64,000 bases of DNA from Scytonema sp. UIC 10036 (lineage in GTDB: Bacteria > Cyanobacteriota > Cyanobacteriia > Cyanobacteriales > Nostocaceae): assembly GCF_009725235.1 (NCBI RefSeq), contig NZ_WJFC01000023.1, forward strand, positions 35,954-99,953, in the 5' to 3' direction. Shown here one piece after another: positions 34,669-42,517 of this stretch (its first letter is position 1; the number at the start of each line of letters is the position of its first letter). The position numbers were made by a program, and so were the translations under genes. The notes beneath the pieces are model-generated. The model saw nothing but the letters and a program-made list of their open reading frames with translations, was not told the origin of the DNA and did not search any database.

Positions 34669-36057
34669 CTACAGGAGCAAGTCAGAGGACGAAGTATCTG
34701 TTAACGGCAAGCGAACGATGAAGGTGCTACCTTTACCAAGTTGGCTTTGCACCTGTATGCTACCCTTGTGTGCCTGAACAATAGCCTGCGAGATCGCCAA
34801 TCCCAATCCCGCTCCACCAGTGTTACGCGAGCGATCGCTATTGATGCGATAAAAGCGATTAAAAATTCGCTTTTGCTCACTAGGTGCAATGCCAATGCCC
34901 GTGTCATGTACTTCTATCACAGCATGACCGTTGTTGCGTTTGAGAAGAACACTTATATAACCGCCTGCTCTGGTGTATTGAATGGCATTAGCAATTAAAT
35001 TAGAAAGCAGACATAAAAGTTGATCTTCGTCCCCCATTACGTATAACGGCTGATGATATAACACGGAAGATGTTAGTTTCAAAGAAGCTGCATTCGCCAA
35101 CGCGGAAAATTCTTCTATAAGGTCATTTATTAAAACGTTGAGACAGCAAGGTAGCCATTGTGTTGCCAGTGTTTGCCGATCTAGTCGAGACAGTAGCAGC
35201 AGATCGCCAACCAGTTCAGCGAGGCGGCAACTTTGACGCATAACAGATGCCAAGGTATCTCGCGCTTCCTGCTCGGGCAGATGCTCCATGTCCAGAACAG
35301 TTTCTACTGTTGCATTAATTGCTGCTAGAGGAGTACGCAACTCATGGGAGGCATCAGAAGTGAACTGTTGCATTTGTTTATATGAAGAGTCAATTGGTTT
35401 CATTGCTAACAGAGCTAGCCACCAACTAGAACCGCCAACTAGGAGTACCGTAATTGGCAATCCCAGCACTAAAACCAATTTTAAAGCAGCGAGACGACTA
35501 TCAAGTTCTTTGAGAGAGCGCCCCACTTGTATGTAGCCCCAAAGCTGATTATCTTGAGTATGCAAAGGCAGAGACATTTGGTTGTAACGATTGCTTTGTG
35601 AGTCTTTAACGGTTTGCCACACTTGTGTGACTGGCATAATCTTGGGCAATTCGTTAGGCTGAAAACCTGCCACAGCAATCAACCGTCCCGAAGTATCAAC
35701 AAAACGGATATAATATTGTTTATCTTTGTAAAGAACATCAACAATGCCATGTTCTGAGTGGGCAAGTTGATTGTGGGTAAAGATTTTTTGGGTGGGACAG
35801 CTCGACTCAGCTTGACAAATATTTGGTAAAACTAACTGAAAAATTGGCTCCGTGCGACCAGGCTTTTTCAGATTTGCTTCAATCACATTATGCAGTGTGA
35901 CTGTTACAGATTCCAGTTCCCGATTGATAGAAATCAGGTAAGCTTGGATGATTACCTCATACACGGCGAAACTGCAGAGGGACATAATCAAACCCATAAT
36001 CCCTGCATACCAAAGAGCAAGCGTTACGCGAGTCTTACGAAACAGTCTCATCTGCAT
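34669..36057 (-). CDS. Sensor histidine kinase of the metal-cluster two-component system
   Basis: A 462-aa membrane kinase: TM1 about 12-34, a periplasmic sensor of some 150 residues with a Cys pair (NICQAESSCP), TM2 about 190-212 (LVLGLPITVLLVGGSSWW), then HisKA with FTSDASHELRTPLAAI (His near 237), N-box NLIANAIQYTRAG, and G-boxes DTGIGIAPSEQKRIF and GGAGLGLAIS. It overlaps the response-regulator gene by 23 nt and is co-transcribed. The family resembles RppB/NrsS and CopS kinases of cyanobacteria, which sense Ni or Cu. The three promoter boxes downstream (37694, 38357, 44370) make a metal-responsive role likely; the periplasmic Cys pair could be the metal site, which is inference. Confidence 0.9.
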   Translation of the reverse strand: MQMRLFRKTRVTLALWYAGIMGLIMSLCSFAVYEVIIQAYLISINRELESVTVTLHNVIEANLKKPGRTEPIFQLVLPNICQAESSCPTQKIFTHNQLAHSEHGIVDVLYKDKQYYIRFVDTSGRLIAVAGFQPNELPKIMPVTQVWQTVKDSQSNRYNQMSLPLHTQDNQLWGYIQVGRSLKELDSRLAALKLVLVLGLPITVLLVGGSSWWLALLAMKPIDSSYKQMQQFTSDASHELRTPLAAINATVETVLDMEHLPEQEARDTLASVMRQSCRLAELVGDLLLLSRLDRQTLATQWLPCCLNVLINDLIEEFSALANAASLKLTSSVLYHQPLYVMGDEDQLLCLLSNLIANAIQYTRAGGYISVLLKRNNGHAVIEVHDTGIGIAPSEQKRIFNRFYRINSDRSRNTGGAGLGLAISQAIVQAHKGSIQVQSQLGKGSTFIVRLPLTDTSSSDLLL

Positions 36058-36748
36058 TGCTAGGATTCAAACGATAACCCATATTAGGGACGGTTTCAAT
36101 TAAACCATCACAACTGTATTCCGACAGTTTGCGTCGTAAAAGTCGAATTTGAGCAGCTACCACGTTACTAATACGTTCTGCGCTGAAGGTATAAAGATGA
36201 CTCAAAATTTGGTCACGGGTAACAATTATGTTGGGACGTTTCATGAAGTATTCCAGCAGATGGAATTCCTTCTTTGTTAAAGTAATGACCTGCGTGTCAC
36301 CATTAGGGCGCTGACGAGAAACTGTACAACTACCATAGTCTAGGATAAGACAACCAACTTGAAGTTGCTGAGGTTGGAAGCAGGGCGATCGCCTTTGCAA
36401 AGCCCGCAACCGCGCTAGTAGTTCCGCCATGCCAAACGGCTTCACCAGATAATCATCCGCCCCTGCATCAAGTCCCGCTACCTTATCTGCCATGCTGTCT
36501 TTTGCTGTTAGCATTAGCACAGGCAAAGAGTAGCCACGAACCCGTAAACGCTTACACAATTCCAAACCTGATATTCCTGGCAGTAACCAATCAAAGATTA
36601 CCAGTGTATATTGCGTCCATTGGTTTTCCAGACAACTCCAAGCTTCAGTGCCGTCTAAAACCCAATCAACAATATATTTTTCCTTGCTTAATTTGCGTTT
36701 AATTGACGCGCCCAAGTCTGGCTCATCTTCAACTAGCAGAATTTTCAT
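36035..36748 (-). CDS. OmpR-family response regulator (RppA/CopR-like)
   Basis: A 237-aa regulator: receiver with KILLVEDEPDLG (acidic pocket), phospho-acceptor Asp near residue 53 in VIFDWLLPGISGLELC, the Thr of VLMLTAKDS and Lys of YLVKPFGMAELL; then a winged-helix output domain ending LSEYSCDGLIETVPNMGYRL. It lies upstream of its kinase. Its probable targets are the three TTTCAT-N5-TTTCAT boxes in front of the two DUF2808 genes and the metal efflux operon, since OmpR-type dimers bind tandem half-sites about 11 bp apart. I recall this box for CopR of Synechocystis, so a copper or nickel response is plausible. Its own leader shows no clear copy. Confidence 0.9.
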   Translation of the reverse strand: MKILLVEDEPDLGASIKRKLSKEKYIVDWVLDGTEAWSCLENQWTQYTLVIFDWLLPGISGLELCKRLRVRGYSLPVLMLTAKDSMADKVAGLDAGADDYLVKPFGMAELLARLRALQRRSPCFQPQQLQVGCLILDYGSCTVSRQRPNGDTQVITLTKKEFHLLEYFMKRPNIIVTRDQILSHLYTFSAERISNVVAAQIRLLRRKLSEYSCDGLIETVPNMGYRLNPSNADETVS

Positions 36749-36926
36749 ACAAACAGCTGCGCTTATTTAAGTTAGCATCAATAATTATGCGGTCAAGCTA
36801 CATTAATTAGTAGCCCTGCATTAATATCAATGAGTATAACAGAAATTTTGTAAGAATTTTTACAATAGCTTCCTGCTATTTTTTACGTGACTTATACCAA
36901 CTTCGTAAAGTCACTCAATGACTCAT

Positions 36927-37005
36927 GAGGTACACCCCCCTTTCATCCCCCCTCTTTCATCCCCCCTTAGTAAGGGGGGACAGAGGGGGGTAATTTTTGT
37001 ACCTC
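36927..37005. repeat. C/G-run palindromic repeat
   Basis: GAGGTAC ... GTACCTC at the ends encloses several CCCCCC(TTT) runs and their complement GGGGGG around CTTAGTAAG. This family also supplies an in-frame piece of the heavy-metal RND gene at 40066-40110. Confidence 0.75.
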
Positions 37006-37120
37006 ACTAAGTTGAGATTTGCTGTAATCTTCGGGCGGAAAGGGAGTAAGTCTCTATTTATTACTTAAAAATTCATTGATTAAATCCTAATAATCAGTAT
37101 TTTCTATCTACACTTGTGGA

Positions 37121-37606
37121 TTAGTAATGACGAAACCGAGCTACACCTATAGGAATTTCTGCATCACTGCCAACTACTTTAGCCCAAAAGCGATAGACAA
37201 GACCATTACCACCAGTTCGTCGTTGTATACTGTTGAGGTCAATATGAAACTTAGTGTTAGGAGTCACTGGTTCAGGGAAAGCTAGTATTATTGTTTTACC
37301 ATTAACAGAAGCATTAGTATTAATTTTCTGCTCATTGTCATCCTCAACAGCGATCTTCTTGATGTCATTACTTACAGTTACAGTGGATGGAACCTTAATA
37401 ATGAGTTGCTTAAGAGCTTTGCTACTCTGGGGAACGTGTAACTGGAAAGTATGCCTAACGGTACGCCAGCGAGTAGGAGGAAATTGGACGTTTCCATGAA
37501 TATGGGTAATTGTAGTATCATCTAAATTGGCACTGGCAAAATCAGCAGGACTTAAGACTGCGGTAGCTAGAGCAAATGCAGTAGCATAAATTAATATTTT
37601 TTTCAT
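37121..37606 (-). CDS. DUF2808 secreted protein
   Basis: A 161-aa exported protein of the cyanobacterial DUF2808 family, function unknown. Signal peptide MKKILIYATAFALATAVLSP with cleavage around residue 27. The mature part shows VQFPPTRWRTVRHTFQLHVP, LKQLIIKVPSTVTVSNDI, VNGKTIILAFPEPVTPNTKF, and IPIGVARFRHY, the family core of about 130 residues. A paralogue is 180 bp upstream. Both have a TTTCAT-N5-TTTCAT box in front, shared with the metal efflux operon, so they are likely co-regulated with it and may serve in the envelope response to metals. Confidence 0.87.
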   Translation of the reverse strand: MKKILIYATAFALATAVLSPADFASANLDDTTITHIHGNVQFPPTRWRTVRHTFQLHVPQSSKALKQLIIKVPSTVTVSNDIKKIAVEDDNEQKINTNASVNGKTIILAFPEPVTPNTKFHIDLNSIQRRTGGNGLVYRFWAKVVGSDAEIPIGVARFRHY

Positions 37607-37693
37607 TTAACGCCTCTAAATAATGAAGTAGAACGAGCGTGAGAATCTTATGCAGACAATTGGCACCGTTACTCAATAGATTGACATAGTAAA

Positions 37694-37710
37694 ATGAAAT
37701 TAGGATGAAA
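37694..37710 (-). promoter_or_regulatory. CopR-type box, copy 1 (DUF2808)
   Basis: Read on the minus strand: TTTCATCCTAATTTCAT, two TTTCAT half-sites at 11-bp spacing, 88 bp before the ATG at 37606. It is followed by conserved flanking bases shared with the other two copies. Confidence 0.7.
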
Positions 37711-37789
37711 TTTTAGTCTGTTAAAGCTCATTTCTTGAAAATTACGTAGAATTGCTGAAATCTCAGCAATTGCCATAAAAATTTATCAA

Positions 37790-38266
37790 TTAAAATTTGG
37801 GAAATTGAGCTATACCAACCGGAATTTCTTTATCACTGCCAACAATTTTAGCTGAAATACTGTAAATAGAAGCAGGACCTTGAGTTGGTTGTTTCACTTT
37901 ATTAAGTTTAATTAAAATTTTGTTACTATCAATCACTTTTTGAGGGAAAACTATTATGAGTTTTCTCCCATGTACAGAAATATTAATATTGATTTTTTGA
38001 CCATTTTCATCCAATACCTCAATATCACTACTTACAGCTACAGTGGATGGAACATCAATAATTAACTGGGAAAGAGCGTTGTTATTTCGAGGAACGTGTA
38101 CTTGAAAAATGTGCTGAACAAGTCGCCACCCATTAGAAGGAAATTCTACATTATTATCAACATTGGGAACTCTACTATTATCTGTAGCGGCAGTTGCAGA
38201 GTGAGTTAAAATTGAAGCTGCGGTGACTAAAGCGAATGCAGCCGTGTAGCTCGGAATTTTCTTCAT
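37790..38266 (-). CDS. DUF2808 secreted protein, paralogue
   Basis: A 158-aa DUF2808 protein from the preferred start, paralogous to the gene at 37121-37606: VEFPSNGWRLVQHIFQVHVP, LSQLIIDVPSTVAVSSDIEV, VHGRKLIIVFPQKVIDSNK, and EIPVGIAQFPKF align in order. MKKIPSYTAAFALVTAASIL gives a standard signal peptide; the longer frame from 38296 would add ten hydrophobic residues (MSSFIFITVK) in front of it and is less likely. Its promoter carries a TTTCAT-N5-TTTCAT box. Tandem duplication of this gene next to a metal efflux system is notable. Confidence 0.86.
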   Translation of the reverse strand: MKKIPSYTAAFALVTAASILTHSATAATDNSRVPNVDNNVEFPSNGWRLVQHIFQVHVPRNNNALSQLIIDVPSTVAVSSDIEVLDENGQKININISVHGRKLIIVFPQKVIDSNKILIKLNKVKQPTQGPASIYSISAKIVGSDKEIPVGIAQFPKF

Positions 38267-38356
38267 CTTAACTGTTATAAAGATAAAGGATGACAACCAT
38301 ATTGCATATTCATCCTTGGTGCATAAACATTTCCTTAACTAGGATGACAGATCGCT

Positions 38357-38373
38357 ATGAAATCAGGATGAAA
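38357..38373 (-). promoter_or_regulatory. CopR-type box, copy 2 (DUF2808 paralogue)
   Basis: On the minus strand TTTCATCCTGATTTCAT, followed by AGCGAT as in copy 3. It lies 90 bp before ATG 38266. Only two bases of the inter-site spacer differ between the three copies. Confidence 0.7.
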
Positions 38374-38647
38374 TTTTGACGGTTTAAGAAAAATTATTAA
38401 ATGAGTTATATAACTGGCGTTTATTGGATACCAGTATTTCAACAGTTATTCACAGAAGACAATAATTAGAATTTGGTAGGGTGTGTGATGCCATAGACTA
38501 ACGCACCCCAGCCAGCGAACTGCAAATATTTCTAATTCGATGAAATCGATTTTTTCCATCAGTTAAATGTTAAGTAATATTTCGCCAACAGTATCCATAT
38601 CTCAGATCAATACTTAAATGTAGAGCAAGCGCTGTCAACTGCTGAGA

Positions 38648-39145
38648 TTATTGATTAATAGTAAAACGACCATTTACCTTTTCACCGCCAACATCAGCAG
38701 TAACTTTTACCGGATATTGACCAGGTGCGTTTCCAGGAAGCGCCGCCGTATAGACTTTATTTTGAGCATCATATTTAAAATCTAAGGTTTTTTGAGTTCC
38801 ATCGGGGAGCTGAACTTGAGCTGTGACTTTGGCGTTGGGTACTTCTTCGTGTTTTTCCCCTTTTTCTATAATGAAATCTAAATGAGAGTTGTTGCCTTCT
38901 TTCTCAGTAACTAACTCTAAATGATATTGACCTGACTCGACAACTTGACCGCCATGAGAATGCTCTTTGTCACTATGCTCAATTTTGCCGTGTGATTTAG
39001 CAGTCTCAGTTTTTGAGGTATTTGCTGTAGTAGAGGCTTCTGTGTTACTTGCCGAATTATTTTCTTGGGTTGCATTACTACAAGCAGTTAAGAAAAGCAG
39101 CCCAAGAGTTCCCAGAGCAATCAAACCAGATTTGAGAGATTTCAT
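38648..39145 (-). CDS. His-rich lipoprotein with YtkA-like domain
   Basis: A 165-aa lipoprotein: signal and lipobox GTLGLLFLTACSN (Cys near residue 22), a Ser/Thr/Asn-rich spacer, a His-rich segment (KSHGKIEHSDKEHSHGG), and an Ig-like C-terminal domain with GQYHLELVTEKEGNNSHLDF and NAPGQYPVKVTADVGGEKVN, which resembles the YtkA/FixH-type domain of metal-related periplasmic proteins. GAGGAG lies 7 nt before the ATG. It follows the RND permease by 147 bp in the same direction and is likely the third gene of the efflux operon, perhaps a periplasmic metal buffer; this role is inferred from the His cluster and context. Confidence 0.83.
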   Translation of the reverse strand: MKSLKSGLIALGTLGLLFLTACSNATQENNSASNTEASTTANTSKTETAKSHGKIEHSDKEHSHGGQVVESGQYHLELVTEKEGNNSHLDFIIEKGEKHEEVPNAKVTAQVQLPDGTQKTLDFKYDAQNKVYTAALPGNAPGQYPVKVTADVGGEKVNGRFTINQ

Positions 39146-39291
39146 GAATTTACTCCTCTTAAGTAATTAAGAATTGAGACAACATTGAGTTAATTTACAT
39201 TTTGACACAACCATTCTTTGAATCATGTCATTGTTTGGCATCATTTCCAGGTTTTTTTTATAAACTAAAAAGCTGTCAAACATGGTATCAA

Positions 39292-42200
39292 CTATCGCTC
39301 AAGGACTGTTTCAACTGCCTTACCATTTCCCTCATATGAAGGAGTTCGCTTAGGTATTAAGAAAGAACCAAATTTGGCATACAAAGCTGGTAATACCATT
39401 AGCGTTAACGCTGTAGAAGTAAACAACCCACCTAACACAACTATCGACAGAGGCTGTAGAATTTCCTTTCCAGGACCACCTTCAACCACCAAGGGTGCTA
39501 ATCCTAAAGCTGAAGTAAAAGCTGTCATCAAGATAGCGTTAAGACGTTCCATCGAACCTTTCATCAAAACTTCTTTGAAAGCCATTCCCTCAGCAAATTT
39601 GGTGTTGTAATTATCTACTAGTAGCAAACCGTTACGAGTAGCGACACCAAATAAAGTGACAAAACCAACAAGAGAGGCTATGGAAATCACGCCTCCAGTC
39701 AAAGCCACTGAAAATACTCCCCCCACTAACGCCAAAGGCAAGTTAATCATAATCATGATTGTAGAGGGAATAGATTTGACTCCAAGGTACATGATAACCG
39801 TAATTACGGCAAAGGCAACGGCACTAAAAAGTAAAATATTCTGAGTGGCTCGTTCTTGTGCTTCAAACTGCCCTGCATACTGAATATAATAACCTGAAGG
39901 TATCTGCACTTGTTGCTGAATCTTGTCACGAGTTTCATTGACAACAGAACGCAAATCTCTACCACTAGCATTGGCAGAAACAACAATTAAACGAGAAACA
40001 TTTTCACGGTTAATAGTGTTTGGACCAGTCCCAATGTTAATTGTGGCAACTTGTGCCAAAGGAATCTTCCCCCCCCTTTTATCCCCCCCTTGCAAAGGGG
40101 GGGTATCAACTAACAAGTTGCGAATGGTATCTAAGTTTTGACGGGCATCGGGCTTTAACCACACAATTAAATCAAAGGTTTGTTGTTTATCCAAAACTTG
40201 GGACACCACTCGTCCGTTGAAGGCAGTTTCAATAATTTCCGAAAGTTTTCCGACTGTTAAACCATATTGAGAAGCGGATATTCGGTTAAATTTAATTTGT
40301 ATCTGTTCTACTGGAACTTGGGGTTCGAGTTGCAAATCAACAATTCCCTCAACTGTTTTCATCACCTCATTTACCTGATTCCCAATAGTACGGAGTTGTT
40401 CTAAGTCAGGTCCGAAAATTTTCACTGCGATCGCACTCCTAACCCCAGACAACACTTCATCCATCCTATGAGAAATAAAACCACCAATATTTGGCGCAAC
40501 CCCTGGTATTTTGGCAAATTCAGACCGCAGCTTTTCTATAGTTGCCTCCCTGTCTTCCATCCCTCGGTCACTCAACTCAATATCAATGTGTCCTAAATTC
40601 ACCCCAGCTGCTTCTTCATCTCTTGGCGCACGTCCAGAACGCAACTGTACATATGGAAATCTCTTGTCATCTTTCAGCGCTGCTTGGAGTACTTCACCTG
40701 CTGCATTGGTAGCTTCTAAAGAAACCCCCGGATAGAGAGTCATAGTATTTACCAAAGTTTGCTCCTGAAACTCTGGTAAAAACACGCTTCCAAAGGAAGG
40801 AACAATTACCATTGCGGCTATGAGCAAAGCAGCAGCGACAACTAATATAATTGTAGAATATCGTAAAGTAAATTGTAACAGGGGACGATAAAGCCGCTTA
40901 AAAAATCTTGCAACCCAAGGCTCGGTTTCTGGCAAATGTCCGTGAGGCAAAAGAATTGCACATAAAGCTGGAGTTACAGTTAATGCTGTCACACTAGAAG
41001 CAATGACTGCTGCTAAATATCCCAATCCCATTGGAATAAAAATGCTCCCTTCTACACCTGTTAACGCAAAAATTGGAGAAAAGACAACTATTGTAATAAT
41101 GGTGGCTCCAAAGACTGAATCGCGCACTTCCTGACAGCCATCAAATACCACATCTAAAACGGGACGTGGATTGAGAGAGTGTTTATTTTCACGCAAACAA
41201 CGGTAGACATTTTCTGCATCCACAATTGCATCGTCCACCGCCGAACCAATTGCGACTGCTAAACCTCCCAAAGTCATTGTATTTAAACCTTGCCCCAACC
41301 AATTAAGCAACATTACCCCAACCAGCAAAGATAGCGGAAGCGCTGTTAAACAAACAGCAAGGTTGCGCCAATTCATTAAAAATGGTATTAGGATAAGGGC
41401 AACAATAATACTGCCTTCAACTAAAGCTTCTCTAACATTTTCAATAGAAGAATCGATATAGTTTTCCTGACGGAAGGTGGCAGTCACTTTAATATCTTTG
41501 GGTAAACCTGCTTTGATTTCTGACATCGCTGCTTCTAAGGCACGGGTGACAGTGGGAGTATCAGCTTGAGGCTGTTTATTAATCATGACGATAATTGCCT
41601 TTTGACCGTTAAAGCTACCATCTCCCCGTTTAATAGCTGCACCAATTTGTACGTCAGCAACATCTGATAGTTTCACTGGTGTACCATTGCGAGCAGTAAT
41701 GACAGATTGCTGTAATTCTTCGATAGATTCAATCCGCCCAATACCCCGAATTAACCTTTCTCGATCGGGAGTGATTAAGTAGCCACCAGGCGCATTGACA
41801 TTTGCAGCTTTGGTAGCTTCTGCCACATCTTCTAAAGTGACATTAAAGGCGTTTAACTTCTCTGGATCAACCAAGACTTGATATTGACGAATATCGCCGC
41901 CATAAGCCACGACTTGACTGACACCAGGGACAGCCAAAAGACGGTTTGTCACTTGCCAATCAACAATGCGCCGTACCTCCATTAAGTCGATTTTGGATTT
42001 TAGATTTTGGATTTTGGATTGGGAATTTCCCCTCTCTTCCCCTCTCCCACTCTCCCCCTCCTCTAAATAGAAGGCATATTGCAATACAGTCCCAATAGGA
42101 GAGCTAGTAGGAGAAACTTGAGGTGTTTCCACACCTTCGGGAAGCTGACTTTGAGCTTGTTGCAATCGCTCTGTGACTAGCTGTCGAGCTTGATAGGTAT

Positions 42201-42504
42201 TTGTTCCCCAATTAAAAATGACTCTGACAACGGAAATTCCCGATGCACTCGAAGAACGTACTGCTGTCACTCCCGGAGTCCCATTAATTGCACTTTCAAT
42301 TGGTAAAGTCACCAGTGATTCGACTTCTTCTGGTGCTAGTCCCGGCGCTTCTGTTTGAATTTCAACTTGGGGTGGCGCAAAGCTTGGAAAGACATCTAAG
42401 GGCATTTGGATAATTGTTTGGAATATCCAAAGAGTGATGATAATTGCACCTAGAATGACTAACCAACGACGCGCAATTGCCCATTTTATAATTGCACTTA
42501 ACAT
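39292..42504 (-). CDS. Heavy-metal RND efflux permease (CusA/CzcA family)
   Basis: A 1070-aa proton-driven RND pump of the HME branch. It shows LAPEEVESLVTLPIESAING, the porter loops, and TM4 with LAVAIGSAVDDAIVDAENVY, where the D-D...E pattern replaces the DFGxxVDGA of CzcA; this points to an HME subgroup found in cyanobacteria and does not allow naming the metal. Two segments look foreign: residues about 147-175 (EEGESGRGEERGNSQSK...), coded by GGAGAGG and TCCAAAATC repeats at 41985-42064, and residues about 799-812 (PPLQGGDKRGG), coded by the C/G-run repeat at 40066-40110. Without them the length is normal for the family. Preceded in the operon by its fusion protein. Confidence 0.93.
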   Translation of the reverse strand: MLSAIIKWAIARRWLVILGAIIITLWIFQTIIQMPLDVFPSFAPPQVEIQTEAPGLAPEEVESLVTLPIESAINGTPGVTAVRSSSASGISVVRVIFNWGTNTYQARQLVTERLQQAQSQLPEGVETPQVSPTSSPIGTVLQYAFYLEEGESGRGEERGNSQSKIQNLKSKIDLMEVRRIVDWQVTNRLLAVPGVSQVVAYGGDIRQYQVLVDPEKLNAFNVTLEDVAEATKAANVNAPGGYLITPDRERLIRGIGRIESIEELQQSVITARNGTPVKLSDVADVQIGAAIKRGDGSFNGQKAIIVMINKQPQADTPTVTRALEAAMSEIKAGLPKDIKVTATFRQENYIDSSIENVREALVEGSIIVALILIPFLMNWRNLAVCLTALPLSLLVGVMLLNWLGQGLNTMTLGGLAVAIGSAVDDAIVDAENVYRCLRENKHSLNPRPVLDVVFDGCQEVRDSVFGATIITIVVFSPIFALTGVEGSIFIPMGLGYLAAVIASSVTALTVTPALCAILLPHGHLPETEPWVARFFKRLYRPLLQFTLRYSTIILVVAAALLIAAMVIVPSFGSVFLPEFQEQTLVNTMTLYPGVSLEATNAAGEVLQAALKDDKRFPYVQLRSGRAPRDEEAAGVNLGHIDIELSDRGMEDREATIEKLRSEFAKIPGVAPNIGGFISHRMDEVLSGVRSAIAVKIFGPDLEQLRTIGNQVNEVMKTVEGIVDLQLEPQVPVEQIQIKFNRISASQYGLTVGKLSEIIETAFNGRVVSQVLDKQQTFDLIVWLKPDARQNLDTIRNLLVDTPPLQGGDKRGGKIPLAQVATINIGTGPNTINRENVSRLIVVSANASGRDLRSVVNETRDKIQQQVQIPSGYYIQYAGQFEAQERATQNILLFSAVAFAVITVIMYLGVKSIPSTIMIMINLPLALVGGVFSVALTGGVISIASLVGFVTLFGVATRNGLLLVDNYNTKFAEGMAFKEVLMKGSMERLNAILMTAFTSALGLAPLVVEGGPGKEILQPLSIVVLGGLFTSTALTLMVLPALYAKFGSFLIPKRTPSYEGNGKAVETVLER
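40066..40110. repeat. C/G-run repeat inside the RND permease gene
   Basis: Runs CCCCCCC TTTTATCCCCCC then CTTGCAAAGGGGGGG form a hairpin within the coding frame. Same family as the intergenic copy at 36927-37005. Confidence 0.75.
41985..42064. repeat. STRR-like insert in the RND permease gene
   Basis: ATTTTGGATTTTAGATTTTG units (the TCCAAAA family in reverse) followed by CCCCTCTC-type units stand in frame in the porter domain coding region. The peptide is low complexity and has no equivalent in the HME proteins I know. Confidence 0.72.
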
Positions 42505-42517
42505 TTCTATTTAATTT

